Notes: generated by a model not told the origin, from the sequence alone. Positions 1-9,465 are shown, counted from the first letter of the stretch. The stretch: 64,000 bases of DNA from Rhizobium sp. 007 (GCF_015353075.1 NZ_CP064187.1:4161001-4225000); one strand, 5' to 3'. Translations and numbers: made by a program.

Positions 1-129
1 GGCGCCGATATAGAGCATCACCAGGACAGGAAAGAGGATGGCGAATTCGATTGCGCCCACGCCGCTGCGATCCCGCCCGAGCCGGACGAGCTTCTCTTTC
101 AACCGTATCAGGGTTCTTCTCGCCGCCAT
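1..129 (-). CDS. TadE/TadG-like pseudopilin, partial (3' end outside window)
   Basis: Only the first 43 codons lie in the window; the gene runs off the left edge. After a short basic stretch comes DRSGVGAIEFAILFPVLV, which has the G-x-x-x-E-F signature and hydrophobic helix of TadE-like minor pseudopilins processed by the CpaA/TadV peptidase. The ATG overlaps the TGA of the upstream TadE-like gene (ATGA), so the two are translationally coupled. In Tad systems TadE/TadF/TadG-type pseudopilins are needed for Flp pilus assembly. Which subtype this one is cannot be told from the fragment. Confidence 0.8.
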   Translation of the reverse strand, partial: MAARRTLIRLKEKLVRLGRDRSGVGAIEFAILFPVLVMLYIGA

Positions 130-764
130 CAGTATTGCTCGTTCTGGAAGGCGGCTGTGGCGACGATAAGGTAATCGTTCAGCCTCGATCCGTCGGCGGT
201 GCGGTATGGGGTGATATAGGGCCGGACAAGATCGGTGACGACCTGCCAGTGGTAGTAGGCGCGAACCATGTTGATCGAGCTTGAGCCGCCGGGTGAATAT
301 TGCATCCCTGTCGTATCGAGGCCCGTCGCATTCATCGGAATGGTGGCGGGGATATCGGAGAATTTGCTGAAAGTGCGGACATCGAGCCAAAGTTTGTTCG
401 GCGTGGCGATCTCGGTGGCGGAGCACTGGATCAGGATCGAGACTTCGTCGCAAAAGTTCTGCCGGAATGCCGTCCGGTCCTTATAAGTCGTCTGCCCGAC
501 GACATTGGTGATCTGTCCGGTCCGCAGCTTGCGGCTCATCGTGTCGACGGCGTTGGAGACCAGTTCTTCCGCGGCGAAGGCGATGAAGGTCTCCAGGATT
601 GCGAAGATCACCATGAAATAGGGAATGGCAAGCAGCGCAAATTCTATCGCTGCCGATCCGTCGCGCGAGCGCGCAAAAGCCCGCCATCCGCCCCGCCTGC
701 CGGGCGGCATGCTATCTGCCTGGTGATCATTGGCCGCGACGGCGCCATCCGGTGGAACGTTCAT
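129..764 (-). CDS. TadE-like pilus assembly pseudopilin
   Basis: A 211-residue protein with a basic N-terminal leader (about residues 1-34), then DGSAAIEFALLAIPYFMVIF, the class III/TadE-like prepilin motif with the conserved Glu-Phe and a single hydrophobic helix (about 36-60). The rest is a periplasmic domain with few recognisable features and ends in YLIVATAAFQNEQY. It overlaps the next TadE-like gene by ATGA. No clear Shine-Dalgarno precedes the ATG at 764, and an internal ATG at 710 is an alternative start. It is divergent from the main cpa operon and is probably a minor pilin for the same Flp pilus. Confidence 0.85.
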   Translation of the reverse strand: MNVPPDGAVAANDHQADSMPPGRRGGWRAFARSRDGSAAIEFALLAIPYFMVIFAILETFIAFAAEELVSNAVDTMSRKLRTGQITNVVGQTTYKDRTAFRQNFCDEVSILIQCSATEIATPNKLWLDVRTFSKFSDIPATIPMNATGLDTTGMQYSPGGSSSINMVRAYYHWQVVTDLVRPYITPYRTADGSRLNDYLIVATAAFQNEQY

Positions 765-841
765 GCAGCGATCGTAAAGTGCGTTCGTTGATTTTCCGTT
801 TCAGGGCGGGTCAACAATTTAAGGATGACGACGATCCTGCG

Positions 842-1255
842 TCAGCCGCCGGCATCTGCCGCATTGTTCTGCTGCGTGTGTTGTTCGCAGTTCGGCGTGC
901 AGGAAAGGACGGAGCGATCGGTCTGCCGGTAGACGCGAACCGTATTGCCTTCGTCGATGGAAACGAGGACGGTCTCGTCGAGTATCGCATTGCCATCGAC
1001 ATCGAGCAGCACCAGATTGGTCGTCCCGAAACTGCGGCCTGTCAGCACGATGGTCTTTGGATCGGCAACGGTCGCGTCGGCAACCTTGGAATTGCCGATG
1101 ATCACTTTGCTGGCTGGCCGGTCGAGCTTCAAAACACGCGCGTGATCCATATAGACGCGCAGCACGTCTTCCTCGGCGCGCACGGGAGCCTGAAGCCCGC
1201 AAAGCACGAGGATGGCTGCCGCGGTAAAGGAGATAGTCTTGCCGCTCGATGGCAT
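842..1255 (-). CDS. Pilus assembly protein, CpaC N-terminal-like domain, secreted
   Basis: A 137-residue protein with a signal peptide (MPSSGKTISFTAAAILVLCG..., cleavage expected near residue 27). It is followed by VLRVYMDHARVLKLDRPASK and KVADATVADPKTIVLTGRSFG-type sequence, the pattern of the small domain at the N-terminus of CpaC/RcpA secretins (compare 'LGLNKALVVDLPEEAHDILV' in the cpaC of this window). It has no secretin barrel, so it is a stand-alone periplasmic domain. It probably heads the leftward unit containing the TadE-like genes. The last 20 residues (CEQHTQQNNAADAGG) look disordered. Confidence 0.8.
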   Translation of the reverse strand: MPSSGKTISFTAAAILVLCGLQAPVRAEEDVLRVYMDHARVLKLDRPASKVIIGNSKVADATVADPKTIVLTGRSFGTTNLVLLDVDGNAILDETVLVSIDEGNTVRVYRQTDRSVLSCTPNCEQHTQQNNAADAGG

Positions 1256-1668
1256 AGCGTTCTCTTTATTGGATCCGGATCAGAGTCCGGCAGAAATCTC
1301 AAGATAGAATGGAAAAAAATGGTGAATGAAGCTTTAAGAATTGCCGGCCCTGCCTGATGATGGGACGTGTTTATCCAAATTGGGTCAGGCAAGGAGGATT
1401 TCCCGGGGCATAGTGATCTTTAATGACGCAGCCTATGTAATGTTTTGGTGCATCTCGAAGATCGGTGTTTTATAGGATTCGCAATATAGATAAATTTGAA
1501 TATATCCGAGTAACGTAATACTTACCATGGAAGTTTCTACTTTAGCATTTACGATCTGGTAACCCTCTTCCTTAAGCCGATTGAAACAGCCCCTCGCTAG
1601 GTTGTGGCATCCGATCAACGGCAACAGTTGGCGGACGTGCTGAACCTCAACTGGAGTTAGGAGTAACC
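1256..1668. other. Divergent intergenic region upstream of the Flp pilin gene
   Basis: A 413-base stretch without a credible gene, clearly more AT-rich than its surroundings around 1430-1560. It must hold the divergent promoters of the pilin gene and of the leftward pilus gene. I searched by eye for TTAA-N7-TTAA (CtrA) and found no full box here, although TTAAG sequences occur. Short open frames on the minus strand are not supported by codon use or a ribosome binding site. Confidence 0.6.
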
Positions 1669-1866
1669 ATGACCAAGCTTTTTAGCCGTTTTCTGAAGGA
1701 CGAATCCGGCGCGACCGCAATTGAATACGGCCTGATCGCAGCGCTGATTTCCGTAGCGCTCATCGCCGGCGCCACCAGCCTCGGCACCAAGATCAATGCC
1801 ACGTTCAACAACCTTGCGACGACCATGAACGGTGCTGCCGCAAAGGGCAACGTTGCCATCCCGTGA
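1669..1866 (+). CDS. pilA: Flp/Fap-type major pilin
   Basis: A 65-residue type IVb prepilin and the structural subunit of the Flp (Tad) pilus. The short leader ends KDESG, then ATAIEYGLIAALISVALIAG, with the Flp motif: cleavage after Gly14, Glu at mature position 5 and Tyr at position 6, followed by the hydrophobic assembly helix. A strong ribosome binding site (GGAGTTAGGAG) lies a few bases before the ATG. It stands first in the rightward cpa cluster, 83 bp before the prepilin peptidase gene. Length and motif are typical, so the call is firm. Confidence 0.96.
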   Translation: MTKLFSRFLKDESGATAIEYGLIAALISVALIAGATSLGTKINATFNNLATTMNGAAAKGNVAIP

Positions 1867-1949
1867 TGGTTGCCGGTGGCAATGAGTGATGAAATCAGGC
1901 TCACAGCTCGAAGCGGTGAGCCTTTTCATATTTCGCACAGGAGGCGCGG

Positions 1950-2459
1950 ATGACCGCAGCAGCAATTTTTGTGGTTTTCCCTCTCTGTCTCGCGATCGCG
2001 GCATTCTCTGACCTGTTCACCATGACAATCCCGAACCGTGTACCGCTTATTCTCGTCATTTCATTTCTGATCGTGGCGCCGCTTTCCGGGATGTCAGTTC
2101 CGGTGATCGGCATGCATCTTTCTGCAGGTCTCGTCGTGTTATGTGCCTGTTTCGCGCTCTTTGCCTTAAATACAATGGGCGGAGGGGACGCGAAGCTTCT
2201 CAGCGCTGCTACGCTCTGGTTCGGCTTCGATCAAAGCTTGATCTTCTTTATTGGCTGCGTCGGCGTGATCGGCGGTTTTCTTACGCTGTTCATTTTGATG
2301 ATACGTTCGCAATCCAATACGATCCTTGCTATCGGTCTGCCTATTCCGAATTCACTCCTGCTCGCTAAGAAGATTCCTTATGGCATCGCAATCGCGATTG
2401 GCGGCTTCATGGCGTTCCCGTACTCGCCGATGCTGATTAATGCGCTGGAAACGTTGTAG
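1950..2459 (+). CDS. cpaA: Prepilin peptidase CpaA/TadV
   Basis: A 169-residue multi-pass membrane protein of the A24 aspartyl prepilin peptidase family without the methylase domain. The two expected catalytic aspartates are visible: Asp21 in AAFSDLFTM and Asp80 in the GGGDAKLLSA (GxGD-type) motif. Hydrophobic segments lie at about 5-20, 32-45, 55-75, 90-120 and 140-160. It cleaves and matures the Flp pilin and the TadE-like pseudopilins at the inner membrane. It sits between the pilin gene and cpaB. Base composition is slightly more AT-rich than in the downstream cpa genes. Confidence 0.93.
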   Translation: MTAAAIFVVFPLCLAIAAFSDLFTMTIPNRVPLILVISFLIVAPLSGMSVPVIGMHLSAGLVVLCACFALFALNTMGGGDAKLLSAATLWFGFDQSLIFFIGCVGVIGGFLTLFILMIRSQSNTILAIGLPIPNSLLLAKKIPYGIAIAIGGFMAFPYSPMLINALETL

Positions 2460-2469
2460 TAACGGCGGT

Positions 2470-2485
2470 TTAAACGTCCGTTAAC
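2470..2485 (+). promoter_or_regulatory. Perfect CtrA-type box upstream of cpaB
   Basis: The sequence reads TTAA-ACGTCCG-TTAAC, an exact match to the alphaproteobacterial CtrA consensus TTAA-N7-TTAAC. It is followed about 20 bases later by another GTTAAC half site (2504-2509) and an AT-rich stretch (TATAAT at about 2510). It lies about 90 bases before the cpaB start, in the only sizeable gap inside the cpa cluster. CtrA control of pilus genes is established in Caulobacter; here it is inferred from the motif. Confidence 0.65.
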
Positions 2486-2572
2486 TTAAAATGTAAGTGT
2501 TCCGTTAACTATAATTACACCAATTCCTGAGCATTCTTCGGGGTGAACATGCCGTCTCCCGAGGACTGAATA

Positions 2573-3385
2573 ATGAAGCCCGCCCGTTTGATGATACTTT
2601 CAGTGGCCGTCGTTGCCGCTGGGCTCGCCGGTTTTCTGGCGATGAAGCTTGCCGGGCGGGGCGGTGTCGTCACGCAGGTGCAATCGGTCGTCGAAAAGGA
2701 ACCCACGGTCAATGTGCTGGTCTCGAGCGCCAATCTACCGGTCGGCGCCCGCATTGACGACAAGGCGGTTCATTGGATGCCCTGGCCCCGCGGCGCTGTC
2801 GTTCAGGGCTTTATCACCGAAGCCGACAAGCCGGATGCGGTCAAGGATATGCTGGGCGCGGTGGTCCGCCTGCCGATCTTCGAAGGCGAGCCGATCCGGC
2901 CGGAAAAAATCGCCGATTCCAACAGCCGTATCCTCTCGGCGCTTCTGCCCGCCGGCAAGCGCGCCGTCGCAACGGAAATCTCGGTCGCAACCGGCGCCGG
3001 AGGCTTCATTCTTCCGAACGACCGCGTCGACGTCATCATGGTCCGCAGGGCGCAGGGAAGCGACAAGTTCCTGACCGAAGCCGTGCTGAGCAATGTCCGC
3101 GTGCTCGCCATCGATCAGCAGATCCAAGAAAAAGACGATGGTTCCAAGGCTGTCGTAGGCACCACGGCGACCCTCGAACTGACGCCCGATCAAACCAAGG
3201 TTCTGACTGTCGCGCAACAGATGGCCGACAAACTGTCGCTTGCCTTGCGTTCCGTAGCCGACGCGCAGGAGCAGGATACGAGTGCCGCCGACTATCTCCT
3301 GAACGGAGACAATGGAAGCGCGCTGGTTCAGGTCATCAAGTCCGGTTCGATCGTCACAGACAGCAGTGCGCCAAAGGCCGAGTGA
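2573..3385 (+). CDS. cpaB: Flp pilus assembly protein CpaB/RcpC
   Basis: A 270-residue protein with one N-terminal membrane anchor (about residues 4-24), then a SAF domain (about 45-110: VNVLVSSANLPVGARIDDKAV...). A RcpC/CpaB domain follows (about 115-250) with RAVATEISVATGAGGFILPNDRVDVIM, the family hallmark. It acts in the periplasm with the CpaC secretin. It is 10 bp upstream of cpaC, so the two are co-transcribed. Length is normal for the family. Confidence 0.93.
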   Translation: MKPARLMILSVAVVAAGLAGFLAMKLAGRGGVVTQVQSVVEKEPTVNVLVSSANLPVGARIDDKAVHWMPWPRGAVVQGFITEADKPDAVKDMLGAVVRLPIFEGEPIRPEKIADSNSRILSALLPAGKRAVATEISVATGAGGFILPNDRVDVIMVRRAQGSDKFLTEAVLSNVRVLAIDQQIQEKDDGSKAVVGTTATLELTPDQTKVLTVAQQMADKLSLALRSVADAQEQDTSAADYLLNGDNGSALVQVIKSGSIVTDSSAPKAE

Positions 3386-3395
3386 GGGGAAATTA

Positions 3396-4901
3396 ATGGT
3401 CAACACAATGCGGCGCACCAAATCTTTCCTCGCAGGCTTCCTCACACTGGCGATCGTCGTTTCGGGGCTGACGCCTCCTGCCTTCGCGCCACTCGTCGGC
3501 GCAGGGATAGCGCATGCGGAATCGGAAGGCGTCATCCAGATCTCGCGGACCGGTCCCGGCGCCCACCGCCGCCTGAAACTCGGTCTCAACAAGGCACTCG
3601 TCGTCGACCTGCCCGAAGAAGCACATGATATCCTCGTCTCCGATCCGTCGATGGCGGATGCCGTAACGCGCACCTCGCGCCGCATCTATCTCTTCGGCAA
3701 GAAGGTCGGCCAAACGAACATCTTCATTTTCGGGAGCGATGGCCAGGAGGTCGTGAGCCTCGACATCGAAATCGAACGCGATGTCTCCGGTCTCGAAACG
3801 AACCTGAGGCGCTTCATCGTCGACTCCAATATCAAGGTCGAGATCGTGTCCGACAACATCGTGCTGACCGGCACCGTCCGCACGCCACAGGATGCCAAGC
3901 AGGCGGCCGACCTCGCCCAGGCATTTCTGAACGGTGGCGAAGCGACGACGCGAACCGAGACGGCCGCCAGCAGCGCACAGCAGGGCGATGTCGCGATTTT
4001 CGCCGAGGCGCGCCAGGAATCGCAGGTCGTCAATCTGCTGCAGATTGAGGGCGAGGACCAGGTCACGCTCAAGGTGACGATCGCCGAAGTTCGCCGCGAG
4101 ATCCTGAAACAGCTAGGCTTCGACAATCTCGTATCGAATTCCTCGGGTATGACCGTAGCGCAACTCGGAACACCCGCGACGGATAGCGCCACTGCGACGG
4201 TCGGCGGCGGACTTGCCGCTCTCTTCAAGAGCTCGATCGGCAAATACGACATATCGACATATCTGAGCGCCCTGGAACAGGCGAAGGTGGTGAGAACCTT
4301 GGCGGAACCGACCCTGACCGCCATTTCCGGTCAGGCCGCAACCTTCAATTCCGGCGGCCAGATTCTGTTTTCGACGACAGACAACGACGGCAACGTGACA
4401 ATCGTTCCTTACAGCTACGGCATCAACCTGGCCTTCAAGCCCGTGGTTCTGTCTTCGGGACGCATCAGTCTCGAAGTCACAACGAATGTATCGGAGCCGA
4501 CGGCGTCCGCTTCGGGATCGCGGCCCACTTTTCAGCGCCGTTCTGCCGAGACATCCGTCGAGCTTCCGTCCGGCGGCTCGATCGCACTTGCCGGCCTGAT
4601 CAGGGACAACGTTTCGCAGACAACGAACGGCACCCCGGGTGCAAACAAGATACCGCTTCTCGGCACCTTGTTCCGGCAGAAAACCGTGCAGCGCGACGAG
4701 ACCGAGCTGGTGATCATCGCGACGCCCTATCTTGTCCGTCCCGTCGCCCGCAACCAGCTCAACCGGCCGGATGACAATTTCAGTCCGGAACATGATGGTC
4801 AGGCGTTCCTCATGAACCGTGTCAACAAGGTTTATGGCCGCCGCGAAGCGCCGGTGGCAGACGCGCAATTCCACGGTTCCATTGGGTTTATCTACAAATG
4901 A
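3396..4901 (+). CDS. cpaC: Type II/IV secretion system secretin CpaC (RcpA)
   Basis: The start at 3396 (MVNTMRRTKSF...) has GAGGGGA just upstream and gives a 501-residue protein with a signal peptide; the open frame extends further 5' but inside cpaB. Domain order is a signal peptide (about 1-40), the pilus-assembly N-domain (about 50-130, LGLNKALVVDLPEEA), a BON domain (about 135-200) and the secretin barrel (about 250-470). The barrel includes VELPSGGSIALAGLI and the terminal ETELVIIATPYLVRP motif. It forms the outer-membrane pore for the Flp pilus. Its 3' end overlaps cpaD by ATGA. Confidence 0.95.
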   Translation: MVNTMRRTKSFLAGFLTLAIVVSGLTPPAFAPLVGAGIAHAESEGVIQISRTGPGAHRRLKLGLNKALVVDLPEEAHDILVSDPSMADAVTRTSRRIYLFGKKVGQTNIFIFGSDGQEVVSLDIEIERDVSGLETNLRRFIVDSNIKVEIVSDNIVLTGTVRTPQDAKQAADLAQAFLNGGEATTRTETAASSAQQGDVAIFAEARQESQVVNLLQIEGEDQVTLKVTIAEVRREILKQLGFDNLVSNSSGMTVAQLGTPATDSATATVGGGLAALFKSSIGKYDISTYLSALEQAKVVRTLAEPTLTAISGQAATFNSGGQILFSTTDNDGNVTIVPYSYGINLAFKPVVLSSGRISLEVTTNVSEPTASASGSRPTFQRRSAETSVELPSGGSIALAGLIRDNVSQTTNGTPGANKIPLLGTLFRQKTVQRDETELVIIATPYLVRPVARNQLNRPDDNFSPEHDGQAFLMNRVNKVYGRREAPVADAQFHGSIGFIYK

Positions 4902-5635
4902 GCGGCGCAGGATCGAAAACGATGAAACGATATGGTGACCGGGCGATGGCTCAAAGGGCGAAATCCACGATGCCGTGGGCCATGCTTGGCGCGGCGGTAC
5001 TTGCGGGCGCGATGCTTTCCGGCTGCGCGGCTCCACACGACAATCTCACAACTGGCGGTATCCCCGACGACTACCGCCAGCGCCATCCGATCGTGGTGGC
5101 CGAGGCCGAGCAGACGGTCGACATCCCGGTCGCCTCGACGGATCGGCGCTTGACGATTGCACAGCGCGATATGATCCGCGGTTTTGCAGCCAATTATACA
5201 TCCCGGGCTTCCGGCCCGGTTTATGTCATGACCCCGCAAGGCTCGCCAAATTCGGCTGCCGCAAGCCAGTTGCGGAACCAGGTGCGGGCCGAGCTCTCGA
5301 AGAGAGGGATACCGAGCTCGAAGATTGTCAATGCGAGTTATTCGGCAGCTCCTGGCGATGCAGCGCCGATCCGCCTCAGTTTCGTCGGCATGACAGCCAT
5401 GACCACGCAGTGCGGCCAATGGCCGAAGGATATCGGCGGCGGCTTCGACAACCAGAATTATTACAATTTCGGCTGCGCTACCCAGAACAACTTAGCAGCA
5501 CAGATCGCCAATCCGGAAGACCTGATTGCGCCGCGCGGCATGACGCCGATCGATGCTGCGCGCCGCAATGACGCCATCACTGAATATCGCGAATACAGGA
5601 CCGTCCTTGAACACAACAACTCAGGCACCTTCTAA
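4898..5635 (+). CDS. cpaD: Pilus biogenesis lipoprotein CpaD
   Basis: A 245-residue protein whose N-terminus carries a lipobox (GAMLSGCAAP), so it is exported and lipidated at that Cys. The CpaD core follows, with a late GQWPKDIGGGFDNQNYYNFGCATQNNLA segment typical of this family, then 'NPEDLIAPRGMTPID'. The ATG at 4898 overlaps the cpaC stop (ATGA); a second ATG at 4922 could also serve. CpaD is thought to help CpaC insert in the outer membrane. The gene lies in an uninterrupted cpaB-C-D-E-F order. Confidence 0.93.
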   Translation: MSGAGSKTMKRYGDRAMAQRAKSTMPWAMLGAAVLAGAMLSGCAAPHDNLTTGGIPDDYRQRHPIVVAEAEQTVDIPVASTDRRLTIAQRDMIRGFAANYTSRASGPVYVMTPQGSPNSAAASQLRNQVRAELSKRGIPSSKIVNASYSAAPGDAAPIRLSFVGMTAMTTQCGQWPKDIGGGFDNQNYYNFGCATQNNLAAQIANPEDLIAPRGMTPIDAARRNDAITEYREYRTVLEHNNSGTF

Positions 5636-5654
5636 TGAGGAGCGGATCCAGACG

Positions 5655-6935
5655 ATGAGCCCGATCGAATACGAGATCAAGAACACGACGGAGCTCCAGC
5701 ATGCGGAAGACGCCGTTCGCATGGGCGAGCTGGAAAATATGCGGCCGCTGCCGCGTATTTCCGTGCATGCTTTCTGCGAAAGTGAGGCGCTTCAGCGGGT
5801 GATGGAGCGCTGCGGCAACGACCGGCGGATGGCGAAGGTGAGCCTGCGGATCACTAGCGGCGGCATTGCGGCTGCTGCGAACATGTTCGCCGGCGCTCCG
5901 ACCCCCAACCTGATCATCCTCGAAACTAAGGCCAATGCGGCAAGCCTGCTCTTAGAGCTTGCGCCGCTTGCGGCCGTCTGCGATCCGAGCACCAAGGTCG
6001 TTATCATCGGCTACTACAACGACATCGCGCTTTACCGCGAGCTGATCCGCAACGGCATTTCCGAATACATGGTTCAGCCGATCGCGATGCCGGACGTCAT
6101 GATGGCCATGGCGTCGATTTTCGTCGACCCGGATGCCGAGCCGCTTGGCCGCAGCATTGCCTTCATCGGATCTAAGGGAGGCACCGGTGCCTCTACGATC
6201 GCCCACAATTGCGCATTCGGCATCTCCAATCTCTTCTCGACCGAGACGATCCTCGCCGATCTCGATCTGCCTTACGGCACGGCAAATATCGATTTCGACC
6301 AGGACCCGACGCAGGGGATCGCCGAGGCGGTCTTTGCTCCCGATCGGCTGGACGAGGTTTTTCTCGACCGATTGCTGACGAAATGTTCGGAACACCTGTC
6401 GCTGCTTGCAGCACCGTCGCTACTCGATCGCGCCTATGATTTCGATGGCCAGGCATTTCAGCCGGTTCTTGAAGTCCTGCAGCGCAGCGCGCCGGTGACG
6501 GTGCTCGATGTTCCGCACGCCTGGTCGGAATGGACGCGCTCGGTCCTGGCTGCCGCGGATGAGGTCGTTATCTGCGCCGTTCCCGATCTTGCGAACCTGC
6601 GCAACGCAAAGAACATGCTCGATGCCCTGCGCAAGCTGCGCCCGAACGATAAGATGCCGCATCTGATCCTCAATCAGGTCGGCATGCCGAAGCGGCCGGA
6701 AATCGCTCTGTCCGATTTCTGCGAACCGCTCGAGATCGAGCCGATCGCGATCATTCCTTTCGATATCGGTCTGTTCGGCAATGCCGCCAATAGCGGTCGC
6801 ATGATCTCGGAGATGGATCCGAAATCGCCAACCGCCGAAACCTTCTCGCAGCTGGCACACATCGTCACCGGCCGTGTGGCCATCAAGAAGGCGAAACGCG
6901 GCGGGCTGATGGGGCTGCTGAAGCGCGCCAAGTAA
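5655..6935 (+). CDS. cpaE: Pilus assembly ATPase CpaE (TadZ, MinD/ParA-like)
   Basis: The start at 5655 follows GAGGAGCGG and gives 426 residues; an upstream in-frame ATG lies inside cpaD. The N-terminal half (about 40-160) is a receiver-like domain. The C-terminal half is a MinD/ParA-type ATPase with a deviant Walker A KGGTGAST near residue 172 and 'LADLDLPYGTANIDF' (Walker A' and switch region). CpaE/TadZ localises the secretion machine at the pole. Neighbours are cpaD (20 bp) and cpaF (32 bp). Confidence 0.93.
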   Translation: MSPIEYEIKNTTELQHAEDAVRMGELENMRPLPRISVHAFCESEALQRVMERCGNDRRMAKVSLRITSGGIAAAANMFAGAPTPNLIILETKANAASLLLELAPLAAVCDPSTKVVIIGYYNDIALYRELIRNGISEYMVQPIAMPDVMMAMASIFVDPDAEPLGRSIAFIGSKGGTGASTIAHNCAFGISNLFSTETILADLDLPYGTANIDFDQDPTQGIAEAVFAPDRLDEVFLDRLLTKCSEHLSLLAAPSLLDRAYDFDGQAFQPVLEVLQRSAPVTVLDVPHAWSEWTRSVLAAADEVVICAVPDLANLRNAKNMLDALRKLRPNDKMPHLILNQVGMPKRPEIALSDFCEPLEIEPIAIIPFDIGLFGNAANSGRMISEMDPKSPTAETFSQLAHIVTGRVAIKKAKRGGLMGLLKRAK

Positions 6936-6967
6936 GAGACGAAAACGAGTAGATTGGATTTTGTGGT

Positions 6968-8443
6968 ATGTTCGGAAAACGCGGAAATGAAGGCTTCGGA
7001 AAGGGCGGCGCCGTAAGCGCACCGCCACCGCCGCCTGCCGCGGCGGCTCCTTCTTCCGCGCCCGCCGTGCTGGTCGAGCCGGCAAGAGAGCCTGGCCGGC
7101 CCCAGGTGACACCGCCGCCGATGCAGACCCCACAGCGCCGGCGGCCGGCCCGCACCGACGAATATTACGACACCAAGGCGCAGGTCTTTTCGGCGCTAAT
7201 CGATACGATCGACCTGTCCCAGCTTGCCAAGCTCGACGCCGAAAGCGCTCGCGAGGAAATTCGCGACATCGTCAACGACATCATCACCATCAAGAACTTC
7301 GCGATGTCGATATCCGAGCAGGAAGAGCTGCTCGAAGACATCTGCAACGATGTTCTCGGCTACGGCCCGCTGGAACCGCTACTCGCGCGCGACGATATCG
7401 CCGACATCATGGTCAACGGCGCCGGCAAGACCTTCATCGAAGTCGGCGGCAAGACGGTCGAATCGGAAATTCGCTTCCGCGACAACGGCCAGCTTCTCTC
7501 GATCTGCCAGCGCATCGTCAGCCAGGTCGGCCGACGCGTCGATGAATCGAGCCCGATCTGCGACGCCCGCCTTCCGGATGGCTCGCGTGTCAACGTCATC
7601 GCCCCGCCGCTCGCCATCGACGGACCGGCGCTCACGATCCGTAAATTCAAGAAGGACAAGCTGACGCTCGATCAGCTCGTCCGCTTCGGCGCGATCACGC
7701 CTGAAGGCGCAACGCTCTTGCAGATCATTGGCCGGGTGCGCTGCAACGTCGTGATCTCCGGCGGTACCGGTTCCGGCAAGACGACGCTTCTGAACTGCCT
7801 GACGAACTATATCGACAGAGACGAGCGGGTCATCACCTGCGAGGATACGGCGGAACTGCAGCTGCAGCAGCCGCATGTGGTTAGGCTGGAAACCCGCCCG
7901 CCGAACATCGAAGGCGAAGGCGAGATCACCATGCGTGATCTCGTCAAGAACTGCCTTCGCATGCGTCCGGAACGCATCATCGTCGGCGAAGTGCGCGGAC
8001 CGGAGGTTTTCGATCTTCTGCAGGCGATGAATACCGGTCATGACGGCTCGATGGGAACGATCCACTCGAACTCGCCGCGCGAATGCCTGAGCCGTATCGA
8101 ATCCATGATCGCCATGGGCGGCTACAGTCTCCCGGCAAAGACCGTTCGCGAAATCATCGCCGGCTCGATCGACGTCATCATTCAGGCAGCGCGTCTTCGC
8201 GACGGCTCACGGCGCATCACGGCGATCACCGAGGTGATCGGCATGGAAGGCGACGTGATCATTACCCAGGATCTGATGCGCTACGAGATCGAAGGCGAGG
8301 ACGCTGGCGGCCGACTGATCGGCCGTCATATGTCGACCGGTATCGGCAAGCCGAATTTCTGGGATCGCGCGCGCTACTACAACGAGGAAAAGCGCCTGGC
8401 CGCCGCCTTGGATGAGATGGAAGCAAAGTCGAAGGAAGTATGA
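6968..8443 (+). CDS. cpaF: Flp pilus motor ATPase CpaF/TadA
   Basis: A 491-residue secretion ATPase of the VirB11/GspE superfamily. A low-complexity Pro/Ala-rich segment fills about residues 12-55. The Walker [10 protein letters not shown] is at about 265-273, followed by the [11 protein letters not shown]sp box, [18 protein letters not shown] (Walker B) and [12 protein letters not shown] (His box). It powers pilin polymerisation from the cytoplasmic face. It overlaps tadB by four bases (ATGA), so it is in the same operon. Confidence 0.96.
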   Translation: MFGKRGNEGFGKGGAVSAPPPPPAAAAPSSAPAVLVEPAREPGRPQVTPPPMQTPQRRRPARTDEYYDTKAQVFSALIDTIDLSQLAKLDAESAREEIRDIVNDIITIKNFAMSISEQEELLEDICNDVLGYGPLEPLLARDDIADIMVNGAGKTFIEVGGKTVESEIRFRDNGQLLSICQRIVSQVGRRVDESSPICDARLPDGSRVNVIAPPLAIDGPALTIRKFKKDKLTLDQLVRFGAITPEGATLLQIIGRVRCNVVISGGTGSGKTTLLNCLTNYIDRDERVITCEDTAELQLQQPHVVRLETRPPNIEGEGEITMRDLVKNCLRMRPERIIVGEVRGPEVFDLLQAMNTGHDGSMGTIHSNSPRECLSRIESMIAMGGYSLPAKTVREIIAGSIDVIIQAARLRDGSRRITAITEVIGMEGDVIITQDLMRYEIEGEDAGGRLIGRHMSTGIGKPNFWDRARYYNEEKRLAAALDEMEAKSKEV

Positions 8444-9450
8444 TGTTCGGTCTCGATCCGATAGTGCTCGCCATCATCGTGCTGGTTGCGGTCGCTGCGG
8501 GCGCGGTTTGCTATGGCCTGCTCTTCAGCCGTATGGAGACCGAGAAGAAAGCTGCCAATCGCGTCAGCCGCGTCGCTTCAACCGAGACCGACCGGGTGAA
8601 GGTCAAGGCCGCACGGGACCGTGTCCAGGAAATGTCGAAACGCCGCAAGTCGGTGCAGGACAATCTCAAGGACCTCGAAAAGCGCCAGCAGGAAAACACA
8701 AAACGGAAACTGTCCCTGAAGTCGCGGCTGACCCAGGCGGGCTTTGCGATCACGCCCGCCAAATTCTACATGTTCAGCGCCGCCTTCGGCCTGTTCCTGA
8801 TGCTCATCGCGCTGCTTGCCGGCGCGCCGATGCTGGTCGTACTTGCACTTCCGGTCGTTGCCGGCCTCGGCCTGCCGCGGTGGATCCTGGGCTTCCTGAT
8901 AAAGCGCCGCCAGAACAAATTCCTCGACGAATTTCCGAACGCGCTCGACGTCATCGTGCGTTCGATCAAGTCCGGCCTGCCGCTGAACGACGCGATCCGC
9001 CTCATCGCAAACGAGGGCCGCGATCCGGTGAAAACCGAATTTCGCCGTGTCGTGGAATCGCAGCAGGTCGGCCTCAGCGTTCCCGACGCCTGTGCGCGCA
9101 TGACCAATTACATGCCGCTGCAGGAAGTAAGCTTCTTTGCGATCGTCATCGCCATTCAGTCGCAGGCCGGCGGCAATCTTTCCGAAGCGATCGGCAATCT
9201 CTCGAAGGTTCTCCGCGACCGCAAGAAGATGAAGGCCAAGGTGAAGGCGCTGTCGATGGAGGCCAAGGCTTCCGCCGTCATCATCGGCGCTTTGCCCTTT
9301 ATCGTCGCCACGCTCGTCTACCTCACGTCACCGCAATACATGATGGTTCTGTTCACCGATTCACGCGGGCACCTCATCATGGGTCTATCGGCGGTCTGGA
9401 TGTCGATCGGCATCTTCGTCATGCGCAACATGGTCAATTTCGACATCTAG
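8440..9450 (+). CDS. tadB: Tad platform protein TadB
   Basis: A 336-residue inner-membrane protein of the GspF/TadB family. It has one N-terminal TM helix (about 5-27), a charged cytoplasmic stretch, two helices around 110-160, the T2SSF domain (about 170-295, with FPNALDVIVRSIKSGLPLND and QAGGNLSEAIGNL) and two terminal helices. With TadC it forms the platform on which CpaF acts. Its start overlaps the cpaF stop. Confidence 0.93.
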   Translation: MMFGLDPIVLAIIVLVAVAAGAVCYGLLFSRMETEKKAANRVSRVASTETDRVKVKAARDRVQEMSKRRKSVQDNLKDLEKRQQENTKRKLSLKSRLTQAGFAITPAKFYMFSAAFGLFLMLIALLAGAPMLVVLALPVVAGLGLPRWILGFLIKRRQNKFLDEFPNALDVIVRSIKSGLPLNDAIRLIANEGRDPVKTEFRRVVESQQVGLSVPDACARMTNYMPLQEVSFFAIVIAIQSQAGGNLSEAIGNLSKVLRDRKKMKAKVKALSMEAKASAVIIGALPFIVATLVYLTSPQYMMVLFTDSRGHLIMGLSAVWMSIGIFVMRNMVNFDI

Positions 9451-9465
9451 CCGGAGGCAAGCGTC

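Noticed and set aside
1433..1624. 63-codon minus-strand open frame upstream of the pilin gene
   Set aside because: No ribosome binding site, AT-rich intergenic composition and no recognisable product.
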